64,000 bases of DNA from Rhodoferax sp. U2-2l (GTDB lineage: Bacteria > Pseudomonadota > Gammaproteobacteria > Burkholderiales > Burkholderiaceae_C), in the NCBI RefSeq assembly GCF_020594515.1, contig NZ_JAJCTH010000009.1:1-64000 (forward strand), given 5' to 3'. The notes below the pieces were generated by a model. The model was given only the letters and a program-made list of their open reading frames with translations, was not told where the DNA came from and made no database searches. How positions within the stretch are numbered: position 1 is the first letter of the stretch; each line of letters opens with the position of its first letter. The position numbers were made by a program, and so were the translations under genes. Below, piece by piece: positions 8,271-17,106 of this stretch.

Positions 8271-9758
8271 ATGACTTCAAGTAAAGGTGGTGACCGAAGC
8301 AAAAAGGCTGATTTGATCATTGGCGCGATTTGGGCAGTTGCCAGCCGCTGGGCTGTCAAGTCCATCGGGTTGATCAGCACGGTGATCCTTGCGCGGTTCT
8401 TGACACCGCAAGACTATGGCGTGGTATCCATGGCCTTTCTGGTGGTGGCACTGGTTGAAGCGTTTTTGAATACCGGGGCGGCGCATGCCCTGGTCAGGCT
8501 GGGTCCCAACCCCACGGTAAATCAAATCAACTCCGCCTGGACCTTGCGCGGCCTGCAAGGTTGCGTGTTGGCCCTGGTTTTGGCCGCAGTGGCGCCCTTG
8601 GCCGCCATTTACTTCAAAGAGCCGCGTGTGGCACCCATCATTTGGGTGGTGAGTGTTGGCCTGGCTTTCATGGGGTTTTCCAATATTGGCATGACGCTGG
8701 CCTACCGTGACCTGAAATTTGCAGTGGAATTCAAACTGGCGCTCTACACCAAGCTTGTCGCTGTCACCGTCACCCTGCTGGCTGCTTTGTATTTTGCAGA
8801 TTACCGGGCGCTGGTCAGTGGTATCTTGGCCGGTTTTGTGACTGAGTGGCTGCTGTCCTACCGTCTGCATTCTTACCGCCCCCATTGGTGCACCAAAAAT
8901 ATCAAAGAAATTTGGGCCATTTCAAAATGGCTGCTGGTGGCAGGTATTGGCAGATTTTTTCTGTATAAAACGGATCAGCTCGTAGCCGGTCGTGTGGGTA
9001 CTACACAAGAATATGGTCTGTACACTGTTGGTGCAGATATTGGGCAATTGCCGACGGGTGAACTTGGCCCCACACTTACCCGCCCACTGTTTCCCATCCT
9101 GTCTGCTATGAAGCATGACTGGGAACGCGCCAAGGCAGCCGCGCTCAAAACATTGGCCAGCGCCAATACCATCACCATCCCGATGGGTTTTGGTTTGGCT
9201 GCTGTCAGTGAGCAGGCCACGTTGCTGCTGTTGGGTAGCCAATGGACTGATGCGACACCTTTTGTCGCCGGTTTTGCCATCATTGGCACGGTGAAGTATC
9301 TGACGAGTCCGATCAGTACTCTCCTTAATGTCGCTGGCCATGTGCGTGTCCAAAGCCGTATCGTCTGGATGGAATTTGCGGCCTTTGTGGCCTTGGCGTT
9401 TCTCTTAACGCCCCTCTACCATCTAAATGGGCTGATGTTGGCGCGCATAGGCAGCGGCCTTTTCCATGCGGCGTTGATGCTGTTTGCCGCACGCCAGCAT
9501 ATGCAACTCTCGCTGCGCAAAAGCTTGAGCGCCTTTGTGCGGCCACTTGGTGGCTCACTGCTGATGTATGGACTGCTGGTGACCTTGGGCGACTGGTTTG
9601 CACACCCCATGGTCAATCTGATGTTCAACGTGTTGATGGGCGCAATTTTTTACACGACCTGGCTGTTGTTGACGTGGCGCCTTGCAAAATGCCCGGACGG
9701 GCTGGAGTCAACGCTCATCGAATTCGTTCAAGCCAAACTCAAGCGTGGTCAAGCCTGA
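8271..9758 (+). CDS. O-unit flippase (Wzx-like, MOP superfamily), copy 1
   Basis: The 495-residue polytopic protein begins with a short hydrophilic stretch, then IIGAIWAVASRWAVKSIGL and LARFLTPQDYGVVSMAF, the start of the polysaccharide biosynthesis/oligosaccharidyl-lipid flippase family. It contains KTDQLVAGRVGTTQEYGLYTVGADIGQLPTGEL, which is nearly repeated in the product at 43510-44985, so the two are paralogues. It should move undecaprenyl-linked repeat units to the periplasm. The ATG at 8271 is preferred to TTG 8250. GC rises sharply just after this start, marking the right border of the AT-rich insert. Confidence 0.88.
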   Translation: MTSSKGGDRSKKADLIIGAIWAVASRWAVKSIGLISTVILARFLTPQDYGVVSMAFLVVALVEAFLNTGAAHALVRLGPNPTVNQINSAWTLRGLQGCVLALVLAAVAPLAAIYFKEPRVAPIIWVVSVGLAFMGFSNIGMTLAYRDLKFAVEFKLALYTKLVAVTVTLLAALYFADYRALVSGILAGFVTEWLLSYRLHSYRPHWCTKNIKEIWAISKWLLVAGIGRFFLYKTDQLVAGRVGTTQEYGLYTVGADIGQLPTGELGPTLTRPLFPILSAMKHDWERAKAAALKTLASANTITIPMGFGLAAVSEQATLLLLGSQWTDATPFVAGFAIIGTVKYLTSPISTLLNVAGHVRVQSRIVWMEFAAFVALAFLLTPLYHLNGLMLARIGSGLFHAALMLFAARQHMQLSLRKSLSAFVRPLGGSLLMYGLLVTLGDWFAHPMVNLMFNVLMGAIFYTTWLLLTWRLAKCPDGLESTLIEFVQAKLKRGQA

Positions 9759-9783
9759 CACCCGGGCGTTTTCAAAGAGTCCC

Positions 9784-10767
9784 ATGAGCCACAAAATCCT
9801 CGTCAGCATTCTCAATTGGAACTCAGCCGCAGATACCGTTCGTTGCGTTGAATCTGTCTTGCAGTTGGCACCGGTCGATAACTATCAGGTTGAAATTTCG
9901 GTGATTGACAATGCGTCGGCACCGGATGACTATCAGTATCTGAAAAATGGTCTAGACAAACTCGGCCTTCAGATTGACAGAAACAGTCAAAACCTGGGGT
10001 TTGCTGGCGGGCACAATGTGTCTCTGCGGCGTTGCCTGGATGAAAATTTCGATTACGTCTGGCTGCTCAACAACGACGCCATCACTGAATCCAACACCCT
10101 GGCTGAACTCATTGGCCTGATGGCGCAAGAGCCCCGTTGTGGCGCCTGCTCCCCGGTCATCAAGCGGCTGGGCCACCCTGAGGTTGTCGACTTTTGCGGC
10201 GCCATCCACAACTGGCAAAGCCTGGGCATGCGCAACCCAACCAACATCGCCGCCGCGCCGTCTTTTTGTGACAAACATGCCGACAGTGTGTGGCTGGTCG
10301 GCACGGCGCTGATGCTTCGGGTGGAGGCGCTGCGCCAGGTGGGGCTGTTAAACGAAAAGCTCTTTGCCTATTACGAAGACGACGATATCGGCGCCCGCCT
10401 GAACCAGGGCGGTTGGGTCAGCAAGATGTGTTTCAGCAGTGGTGTCGAGCACGCCTGTTTTGATGGCGTCATCACTGACCGCAAGCCCTATTACTTCTAC
10501 CTGATGGCGCGCAATTCATTTTTGTTTTTTCAGGCCCACACCCCCCAACCCTATCGAAAGTTGTTGCGCGCGCGCCTCACCGACCATTCGTTGGTGATGG
10601 CTGAAAAACTCTACCGCCTTGGGTATGCAGACAAAGCCAACGCCTGTTTGCTGGGCATTGCCGATGGCTGGGCTGGCAAAGGTGGCCCGCCGGTCCTCAA
10701 CCGGCGCGCACCGCTTTGGCTGCAACTGCTGCGCCCGCTGGACCGTTGGTGGAATCGCGGGCGCTAA
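9784..10767 (+). CDS. GT2-family glycosyltransferase, rhamnosyltransferase-like
   Basis: The 327-residue protein has a GT-A fold start (ILVSILNWNSAADTVRCVES), the SVIDNAS strand, the NLGFAGGHNV loop and the DXD-type motif WLLNNDAIT. A later EDDDIGARLNQGGW segment matches the acceptor/base region of rhamnosyl and related transferases. It probably adds one sugar of the repeat unit in the cytoplasm. The ATG at 9784 is used because the family match starts there. Five bases separate it from the next GT2 gene, so they are likely co-transcribed. Confidence 0.85.
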   Translation: MSHKILVSILNWNSAADTVRCVESVLQLAPVDNYQVEISVIDNASAPDDYQYLKNGLDKLGLQIDRNSQNLGFAGGHNVSLRRCLDENFDYVWLLNNDAITESNTLAELIGLMAQEPRCGACSPVIKRLGHPEVVDFCGAIHNWQSLGMRNPTNIAAAPSFCDKHADSVWLVGTALMLRVEALRQVGLLNEKLFAYYEDDDIGARLNQGGWVSKMCFSSGVEHACFDGVITDRKPYYFYLMARNSFLFFQAHTPQPYRKLLRARLTDHSLVMAEKLYRLGYADKANACLLGIADGWAGKGGPPVLNRRAPLWLQLLRPLDRWWNRGR

Positions 10768-10772
10768 TCACC

Positions 10773-11738
10773 ATGCTGATCTCCATCATTGTCCCAACGC
10801 GCAACCGTGTGGCGCTGTTGACGCAGGCGCTGCAGGCTATCCAGGCGCAAACCCATCAACAGTTTGAGGTGTTGATCGTGGACGATGGTTCTGAGGCACC
10901 CACCCGCGCCTTGTACCCCGCGCTGCTTGCCCAGTTGGGCAGTCGCTTCAGGTTGGTCACGGTGGGCACAGACGGCCAGCGCGGGCAGGGGCCGTCGGCC
11001 AGCCGCAACCTGGGCATCCGCCTGGCCCGGGGCGACATCGTGGCCTTTTGTGATGACGATGACCTGTGGGTGGATGCCTCGAACCTGGCCGCCGTGGCGC
11101 AGTTGTTTGCGCAGCATCACGGGGTTGACGTGTGCATCAGCAACCAGCGCGCCGTGTTTGTGGACGGCAGCGTTAAGGAGAATTGGTTGCCCGGCCTGAA
11201 TCACCGCATTAATACCTTGCCGTTGCTGGAAGACCGGTTTAGCGCCGTCACGGTGGCTGACTTGTGCCGCAGCGGCGGCTTTGCTCACCTCAACATGCTG
11301 TGTGTGCGCCGCCCCGTGGTTGAGGCTGTGGGCGGTTTTTGGGAGGCGGTCAACTACGAAGAAGACCGCGATTTTTTCTGGCGCTGTGTCGACGCCAGCC
11401 GTGGCCTGGCCTTCACCTCCACCACAGTGGCGCAGCACCACGTGCCCGACCCTGCCCGGCGCGTCAACGTGTCCTCGGCCATCCAGCAACAAGAGCGTTG
11501 GTTGGTGGCGGCCATGGTCAGTCGGCACATTGCCATCACCGTGAAGTCGCAGGCCATTGCGGGCCTGTTTTTGCAGCATGAGGGCGACCTGTTGCGGCGG
11601 CTGGCGCTGCATTGTGCTGAACACCACCAGCCCCGTGCCAGCTTGGCCTTGGCGCGTCAGGCGCTGGGCGCCCGGTTCTCCCTGAAGTGGGCGGCCTATT
11701 GCGCCTGGGCCTGGGTCAAATCGCTTAACCCGTTTTAG
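10773..11738 (+). CDS. GT2-family glycosyltransferase
   Basis: The 321-residue protein opens with ISIIVPTRNRVALLTQALQA and LIVDDGSEAP, the hallmark of GT-A/GT2 enzymes. It has GPSASRNLGIRLARGDIVAF followed by CDDDDLW as the metal-binding DXD motif, and NYEEDRDFFWRC as the later acidic motif. Its likely role is sugar transfer during repeat-unit assembly; donor and acceptor are unknown. The start at ATG 10773 lies five bases after the preceding stop. A short C-terminal helical extension lacks membrane segments. Confidence 0.85.
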   Translation: MLISIIVPTRNRVALLTQALQAIQAQTHQQFEVLIVDDGSEAPTRALYPALLAQLGSRFRLVTVGTDGQRGQGPSASRNLGIRLARGDIVAFCDDDDLWVDASNLAAVAQLFAQHHGVDVCISNQRAVFVDGSVKENWLPGLNHRINTLPLLEDRFSAVTVADLCRSGGFAHLNMLCVRRPVVEAVGGFWEAVNYEEDRDFFWRCVDASRGLAFTSTTVAQHHVPDPARRVNVSSAIQQQERWLVAAMVSRHIAITVKSQAIAGLFLQHEGDLLRRLALHCAEHHQPRASLALARQALGARFSLKWAAYCAWAWVKSLNPF

Positions 11739-11758
11739 TTGTCCGGTAGACTCAGACA

Positions 11759-13465
11759 ATGGCTCCCCCCCCCAAAGTCCTTGTCATGGGTGACGACACA
11801 CGCAGTTTTTTGGCGTGTGTGCGCTCACTGGGCCGCCGTGGGGTACAGGTGCACGCAGCACCTTATTCGCTGGACGCGCCGGCCTTGCAGTCGCGCTACA
11901 TCCACCAGGTGCATCTGCTGCCGTATTACCTGGACGGCGGTGCCAAGTGGCTGGAGGCCATGCAAACCCTGCTGGCAACCGAGCGCTTTGACATGGTGCT
12001 GCCTTGCGAAGAGCGCAGCCTGTTGCCCCTGTTTGCCCACCAGGCCGACCTGCCGGCGGGCACAGTTTTGGCCATACCCGACGCCCAGGCGCTGGACGTT
12101 TTTTTTGACAAGGTCAACACCCGGCAGCTGGCGCAACGCTGCCAGGTGGCCATTCCTGATGGCATGCTCTGGCAAGCGGGCAGCAGCGTGGCGCAGTTGC
12201 AGGCTGCCATCGGGTTTCCCATGGTGGCCAAACATCGCCAGTCTTACAACTTGTCGCAGCTGTATGTGCGCACCCAGGTGCGCATCCTCGACACCCCTGA
12301 GGCGCTGGCCCAGTGGCTGCGCCAGCAACAGCCCGAGCCCGACACGGTTTATTTTGAAAAAGTGGTGGAGGGCATTGGCATCGGCGTGTCTGTGTTGTGC
12401 CACCAGGGGCAGGTGTTGCAGGCGTTTGAGCACCACCGCGCCAACGAGCTGGCAGGCAGCAGCTACTACCGCAAAAGCATGCCGCTGGACGCCGCGCGGG
12501 TTGACGCTGTCACCCGCATGGTGGCTGCCATCGGCTACACCGGCTTGGCCATGTTCGAGTTCAAGCTCAACACCCACACAGGCCAGTGGGTGCTGCTGGA
12601 GGTCAATGCCCGCCCCTGGGGCTCGTTGCCGCTGCCCATGGCCTGGGGCGTTGATTTTCCGTATCGCCTGTACCAGTTGTTGTGCCAGCAACAGGCGACC
12701 CCGCCCGTGCCGTATCCGCCGGGCCGGTTCAACCGCAACCTGATTGGCGACATCTGGCAGATGCGGGTGCAGGTGGCGCAGCTCAAAAAGCAGCCCGCCA
12801 CCCTGGCCAAAGTCACCCTGCGCTGGCTGGCAGGCTTTGTACGCCTGCTCACGTTGCGTGAAAAGCACGACATGCTGGTGGCCGACGACCCGCGCCCGGC
12901 TTGGGCCGAAGCCAAGCAGTTTGTCAGCCAACGGTTTTCAGCCGGTGCCGAGGCCATGGCGCTCCTGCGCAACAGGGCCACACCCACAAGCCTGTGCGCC
13001 CGGCGGCCCCAAACCATCCTGTTTGTGTGCCAAGGCAACATCTGCCGCAGCCCCTACGCCGAGAACAAAGCGCGCCAAATCTTTGACAAGGCTGGTTTGA
13101 ACATTCAGGTGGACTCCGCGGGCATGCTCCCCAGAAACCACCGCCCCTCGCCAGCACTTGCGCTGGACGCCGCCCGCCTGGCAGGCGTTGACCTGCGCCC
13201 GCACCTGTCCAAGTGTGTTGATGCCGAGCTGGTGGCCAACGCTGACCTGGTCGTCATCTTTGACGACATCAACTACGCCCACTTCAAGCAGCGCCACCCA
13301 GACCAGCTGGGCAAACTTGTTTTTCTGTCGTCTTTTACCGGCCAAGCGGCAGGGCTTGCCTACCTGGAAGACCCTGACGGCCACAACCTCGGTGTTTTTC
13401 AGAAGGTGTATGCCAGCGTGGATGACTGCCTTGTCCATCTGGCCAAACAGCTTGCACCATGCTGA
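11759..13465 (+). CDS. ATP-grasp ligase fused to low-molecular-weight protein tyrosine phosphatase
   Basis: The 568-residue protein is a two-domain fusion. Residues 1 to about 330 are an ATP-grasp carboxylate-amine ligase-like domain: an N-terminal Rossmann-like part (VLVMGDDTRSFLACVRSLG), the ATP-binding lysine region GFPMVAKHR, and the metal site LEVNARPWGS (Glu281, Asn283). Residues about 417-566 are a low-molecular-weight tyrosine phosphatase with the P-loop VCQGNICRSPYAEN (Cys424, Arg430) and the general-acid motif EDPDG. The phosphatase domain may act on the EPS tyrosine kinase; the ligase substrate is unknown. The deacetylase gene starts inside its 3' end (7-nt overlap), so the two are coupled. 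A stand-alone phosphatase and ATP-grasp occur again at 23279 and 24967. Confidence 0.85.
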   Translation: MAPPPKVLVMGDDTRSFLACVRSLGRRGVQVHAAPYSLDAPALQSRYIHQVHLLPYYLDGGAKWLEAMQTLLATERFDMVLPCEERSLLPLFAHQADLPAGTVLAIPDAQALDVFFDKVNTRQLAQRCQVAIPDGMLWQAGSSVAQLQAAIGFPMVAKHRQSYNLSQLYVRTQVRILDTPEALAQWLRQQQPEPDTVYFEKVVEGIGIGVSVLCHQGQVLQAFEHHRANELAGSSYYRKSMPLDAARVDAVTRMVAAIGYTGLAMFEFKLNTHTGQWVLLEVNARPWGSLPLPMAWGVDFPYRLYQLLCQQQATPPVPYPPGRFNRNLIGDIWQMRVQVAQLKKQPATLAKVTLRWLAGFVRLLTLREKHDMLVADDPRPAWAEAKQFVSQRFSAGAEAMALLRNRATPTSLCARRPQTILFVCQGNICRSPYAENKARQIFDKAGLNIQVDSAGMLPRNHRPSPALALDAARLAGVDLRPHLSKCVDAELVANADLVVIFDDINYAHFKQRHPDQLGKLVFLSSFTGQAAGLAYLEDPDGHNLGVFQKVYASVDDCLVHLAKQLAPC

Positions 13466-14472
13466 ACCTGCCGAGCCACACGCCGGTGGCCACGCCAGTT
13501 GCTGCACCGCCGGTTCTGACGGTGGTGGTGGACACTGAAGAAGAATTCGACTGGAGCCAGCCGTTTTCCAGAGGCAACACCCGCACCCAGTCCATTGCCG
13601 CCCAGCCGCTGGCGCACCAGCGGGTGTTTGACAAGCATGGCGTGGTGCCCACCTATGTCATCGATTGGCCGGTAGCCACCCACCCGCAAGCCGTCCAGGT
13701 GCTCAAAGCGCTAATGGAAGCCGGGCAGTGTGACATTGGCACCCACCTGCACCCCTGGGTATCGCCCCCGCATGACGAAGAGGTCAACACCTTCAACTCG
13801 TATGCAGGTAACCTGCCGCCAGAGCTGGAGTATCAAAAGCTGGACCAACTCACCACCGCCATTGCAACCAGCTTCGGCAAGCGGCCCATCGTTTTCAAAG
13901 CGGGACGTTATGGCGTTGGCCCCCACACGGCGGACACCATCGCCCGCTTGGGCTATCTGATCGATGCCAGCGTGGTGCCCTACACCGACATGCGGGGTGA
14001 CGGCGGCCCCGATTTTTCTGGGCATGGTGTTCAGCCCTATTGGTTCACGGCCCATGGCCAAACCCTGCTGGAGCTACCCGCTACGGCGGGTTACGCGGGC
14101 CGCCTGCACCAGCAAGGGCGCTGGCTGTACCCGGCCTTGCAAACCCCTTGGGCGAAACGCCTGCGCTTGCCGGGCATGGCCTCCAGAGCGGGCCTGCTGG
14201 AGCGGGTCAAACTCACCCCGGAAGGTTACAGCGCCCAAGAACTCATTCACCTCACCCGGTGCCTGTATGACCAGGGCTGCCGGTTCTTTGGCCTCACGTA
14301 CCACAGCCCATCGCTGGTGCCGGGCAACACGCCTTACGTGCGGTCGCAAGAGGATCTGACCAAGTTTTTGTCAGTGCTTGACGACTACATCACCTTCTTT
14401 TTGAACGAATTTGGCGGGCAAACCCTGTCTGCCGCAAGCTACCGCCAGCACGCGCTAAGCCAGTTTGTCTGA
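13459..14472 (+). CDS. WalW-like polysaccharide deacetylase family protein
   Basis: The 337-residue protein begins with a strand ending LTVVVDTEEEFDW, the first catalytic Asp region of carbohydrate esterase family 4, and has CDIGTHLHPW as the metal-binding H-X-H motif. The body also carries FKAGRYGVGP, as in WalW-type proteins. There is no signal peptide, so it probably acts in the cytoplasm on a precursor or lipid-linked sugar. Its start lies inside the ATP-grasp/phosphatase gene. Its 3' end overlaps the convergent ligase gene by 18 nt, marking the end of this plus-strand unit. Confidence 0.8.
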   Translation: MLNLPSHTPVATPVAAPPVLTVVVDTEEEFDWSQPFSRGNTRTQSIAAQPLAHQRVFDKHGVVPTYVIDWPVATHPQAVQVLKALMEAGQCDIGTHLHPWVSPPHDEEVNTFNSYAGNLPPELEYQKLDQLTTAIATSFGKRPIVFKAGRYGVGPHTADTIARLGYLIDASVVPYTDMRGDGGPDFSGHGVQPYWFTAHGQTLLELPATAGYAGRLHQQGRWLYPALQTPWAKRLRLPGMASRAGLLERVKLTPEGYSAQELIHLTRCLYDQGCRFFGLTYHSPSLVPGNTPYVRSQEDLTKFLSVLDDYITFFLNEFGGQTLSAASYRQHALSQFV

Positions 14473-15765
14473 CTGGGGCTTGGCAATCTGGGCATCCACC
14501 ACGGTGTTTAACACGCCCATCAGGCAAATCAAAATGTAGACCACTTCATAGTAGGCGAGGCTAACGCCGGCACCGCCCACCATGTAGCCGAGCAGGGCCA
14601 AAAACATGGCATCTGCCATATCCCGGGCCCAAACCAGGTCTGACCGTTTGTTTTTCTTTATTTTGTAAATAATGGCTTTTCTGTTGAAGTAGGCCGATGA
14701 CAGCAAGGCCAGAAACAAGAATAAACCCACAAAACCCAGGTCGCCCAAAACCTGAAAATAAATGCTGTGTGCTACCAATCGACTGTATGGGGTCATGTCC
14801 AGTGAGATAAAACTGGGCATGTTTTTATAAGTTTCCCATATCCATCCTATCTGGGCTCCTGAGAATCCACCACCAAATACAGGATTTGCCCACCCCAAGG
14901 CGGCATTCACCTTCCAGGCAGCCACGCGGTTCATAAAAGACATATCTTCAGTAGCTGTTTCTATCGAAGATATACGGGTAAACCAGCTGTCTGGAGCCAG
15001 CATAAATACCATGGTCACAGCCGCCAGTAGCGCTACCAAAGCAACACCTTTCCTGCGGCTACCAATAAAGTACCACCCCCCCAATACCGCCAACGCCAAA
15101 AAACCACCCCGTGAGTTGGTGGCTATGATGGTTAATATGGTCAAAAACGCCCCCATCAGTGCCGCTAATTTGGCTTTTTGGTTGCTTAATGTATTGAAGA
15201 AATAAAGCATGATGGGTAGGACTAAGATCATGCCAACCGCAAATAAATTGTTATCTGTCAGAGATGAGCGGCCGATGCCATTAACCCTGTGCGCACCACC
15301 TGAGACAATAAATTTCAGTCCTTCCACCACACCATGTAACCCCAAACCAAGCGCCAGCATGGCAAGAAGTGCATGGATCCCAACACGGTCTTTCACAAAA
15401 AACGGGATGGCCAGAATAAAAGCGAACCCCTTTACCAAATCTTCATATCGGATGGCCAACATCGGGTTGGGTCGCAACGCAAAAGCGGTACTTAAACTGG
15501 CATGCAAGAAAAAGGCGACGATTAACCAGTAGGTGAATGTTAATTTTGGTTTTTCTTCTTTTTGGCCTGTTTTTCCCAAAAAAAGCAAACCAAGCCCGAT
15601 GGCGGCAAATATAAAGTTAAATCTGACACCCACCATAAAGCCATATAAATAATGAACGGGTGTCAATACCGTGGTGTAGCCCCAAAACAAAAAAGCGACA
15701 AAGCCATTCATAAATGCCATTGGCACCATGCCCAGCATGGCCACAAGCATGACCATATCTCTCAT
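14455..15765 (-). CDS. O-antigen ligase-like protein, exosortase A system-associated type
   Basis: The 436-residue polytopic protein (about 11-12 helices) matches the Wzy_C/O-antigen ligase fold, with a large periplasmic loop and IATNSRGGFLALAVLGGWYF, containing the conserved arginine region. The N-terminal stretch FVAFLFWGYTTVLTPVHYLYG and later FGGGFSGAQIGW resemble the putative O-glycosylation ligase of exosortase A systems. It would polymerise repeat units or ligate glycan to an acceptor at the periplasmic face. Its ATG overlaps the stop of the 44-residue ORF by an ATGA, showing coupling. Confidence 0.85.
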   Translation of the reverse strand: MRDMVMLVAMLGMVPMAFMNGFVAFLFWGYTTVLTPVHYLYGFMVGVRFNFIFAAIGLGLLFLGKTGQKEEKPKLTFTYWLIVAFFLHASLSTAFALRPNPMLAIRYEDLVKGFAFILAIPFFVKDRVGIHALLAMLALGLGLHGVVEGLKFIVSGGAHRVNGIGRSSLTDNNLFAVGMILVLPIMLYFFNTLSNQKAKLAALMGAFLTILTIIATNSRGGFLALAVLGGWYFIGSRRKGVALVALLAAVTMVFMLAPDSWFTRISSIETATEDMSFMNRVAAWKVNAALGWANPVFGGGFSGAQIGWIWETYKNMPSFISLDMTPYSRLVAHSIYFQVLGDLGFVGLFLFLALLSSAYFNRKAIIYKIKKNKRSDLVWARDMADAMFLALLGYMVGGAGVSLAYYEVVYILICLMGVLNTVVDAQIAKPQSDKLA

Positions 15766-15896
15766 TGTGGTTTGTCCGTTTCCTTGAATGAAAACAAACC
15801 CAGGTCAGGCGATTCGCCTTTTCTATATTTGATGAGCCGCCAGCACAGGTAAATCATCAAGGACAGATCCAACCAAAACAACAGGCCTTCAATCAT
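15762..15896 (-). CDS. 44-residue single-pass membrane protein, unrecognised
   Basis: This small gene encodes MIEGLLFWLDLSLMIYLCWR, then LIKYRKGESPDLGLFSFKET and a short tail (44 residues). It is supported by structure rather than similarity: a strong AAGGAG ribosome binding site lies seven bases before the ATG, the start overlaps the upstream glycosyltransferase stop by 8 nt, and the stop overlaps the ligase start as ATGA. The protein has one hydrophobic helix (residues about 4-20) followed by a basic, polar tail, so it probably sits in the inner membrane with the tail in the cytoplasm. It may be a subunit or regulator of the ligase. I do not recognise the family. Confidence 0.75.
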   Translation of the reverse strand: MIEGLLFWLDLSLMIYLCWRLIKYRKGESPDLGLFSFKETDKPQ

Positions 15897-17094
15897 GTGT
15901 TAACTCCTTGAATTGATGTACCAAGGTGTTGACCCGTTGGTCCCAAGAATTATTTTTGGCATAGGCCATGATCTGGGGTCTGTCCCATGGTTTTTGGATG
16001 GCGGTCAACAAGGCTGTGTGTAATGCCTCCCTGTTGCCAAAGGGCACCAGCAGGCCATGGTCTTCGCTGGTCACCACCTCTTTGTTGCCACCCACCTCGG
16101 TGGTCACCACCGGCAGCCCGCAGGCCATGGCTTCCAGAAACACATTGGCCCAGCCCTCGTTGGCGGTGGCCAAGACAAACACATCGCCCGCGCTCAAAAT
16201 GGCTGCCAGCTCGGTGTGCGGCTTGGGGCCCAAAAACTGCACATGGGCTTGCAGGCCCAGGTTGTTAACCTGTTGCTCCAGCTGCGCGCGGTTGTTGCCC
16301 TCGGCCGTGGCGCCGCCCACAATCAAAAGTTTCAGGCTGGCAAACCGTGCCACCAGGTCGGGCAGCACCTCAATCACCCGGTGAAACCCTTTGCGCTCTA
16401 CCAGCCCGCCTACCGACACCAGCACCACATCGGTGGGGGCCAGCCCCAGCGCCACCCTAGCCTGCGTGCGGTCTAGGGCGCTGAACTTGCTCAAATCCAC
16501 CCCGTTGCCCACCACCTGCAATTTGGCGCTGGGCAGGCCCAGTTGGCGGGCCACGCCGCACAAGTCGTCAGACACGCCAAACACATGCACCGCGCGCTGC
16601 AGCGCCAGCTGCAGCCGCTGGCGCAAGGCATCGTCTTTGGCGTGGCGGTGCTCGGTGCCCCGCAGCGTGATGGTGACTGGCAAATCAAGCCACTTGCCCA
16701 GCAGCGTGGCCGCGTAGCCGTCCGGGTAGGCAAAGTGCGCGTCGATCAGGTCAACCCGCTGCTGTTTTTTTAGCTTGCGCACGGTGCGCCAGGCGCCCAC
16801 CGCCATCAAAAAGCCGTCAAAGCGCTTCAACACGCCGGGGAAAGACAAGTAAAGGGGCTGAAAAACGTCGATGCCAGCCTGCACCTCTTGCCTGGCGGTG
16901 GCTGGCCTGAAATGGGGCTTGATCAGCCGCAGCAGCCCCTGCAGCGGAAACCATGCCTTGGGCGACACCACACACAGGTCCAGGTGTTTGGCCACGTTGA
17001 ACATGCGCTCGCGCACAAAAACGCCCGCTGTGGGCTGCGCCGCATTGGGGAACAAACTCGAAAAAACCAGGATCCTGGGGCGCTTGTTTGTCAC
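15889..17094 (-). CDS. GT4-family glycosyltransferase
   Basis: The 401-residue GT-B enzyme starts near RILVFSSLFPNAAQPTAGVF with the glycine loop of GT4 proteins. It has VVGNGVDLSKF and LVSVGGLVERKGFH, and the donor site ANEGWANVFLEAMACGLPVV with the E-X7-E pattern. The start is GTG at 17094; no ATG fits the conserved N-terminus and no strong ribosome binding site is visible. It lies 12 nt after the previous glycosyltransferase and is followed by the coupled 44-residue ORF and the ligase, so these four genes look like one operon. Sugar specificity is unknown. Confidence 0.87.
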   Translation of the reverse strand: MTNKRPRILVFSSLFPNAAQPTAGVFVRERMFNVAKHLDLCVVSPKAWFPLQGLLRLIKPHFRPATARQEVQAGIDVFQPLYLSFPGVLKRFDGFLMAVGAWRTVRKLKKQQRVDLIDAHFAYPDGYAATLLGKWLDLPVTITLRGTEHRHAKDDALRQRLQLALQRAVHVFGVSDDLCGVARQLGLPSAKLQVVGNGVDLSKFSALDRTQARVALGLAPTDVVLVSVGGLVERKGFHRVIEVLPDLVARFASLKLLIVGGATAEGNNRAQLEQQVNNLGLQAHVQFLGPKPHTELAAILSAGDVFVLATANEGWANVFLEAMACGLPVVTTEVGGNKEVVTSEDHGLLVPFGNREALHTALLTAIQKPWDRPQIMAYAKNNSWDQRVNTLVHQFKELTHD

Positions 17095-17106
17095 GTTAAA
17101 AGAGGG

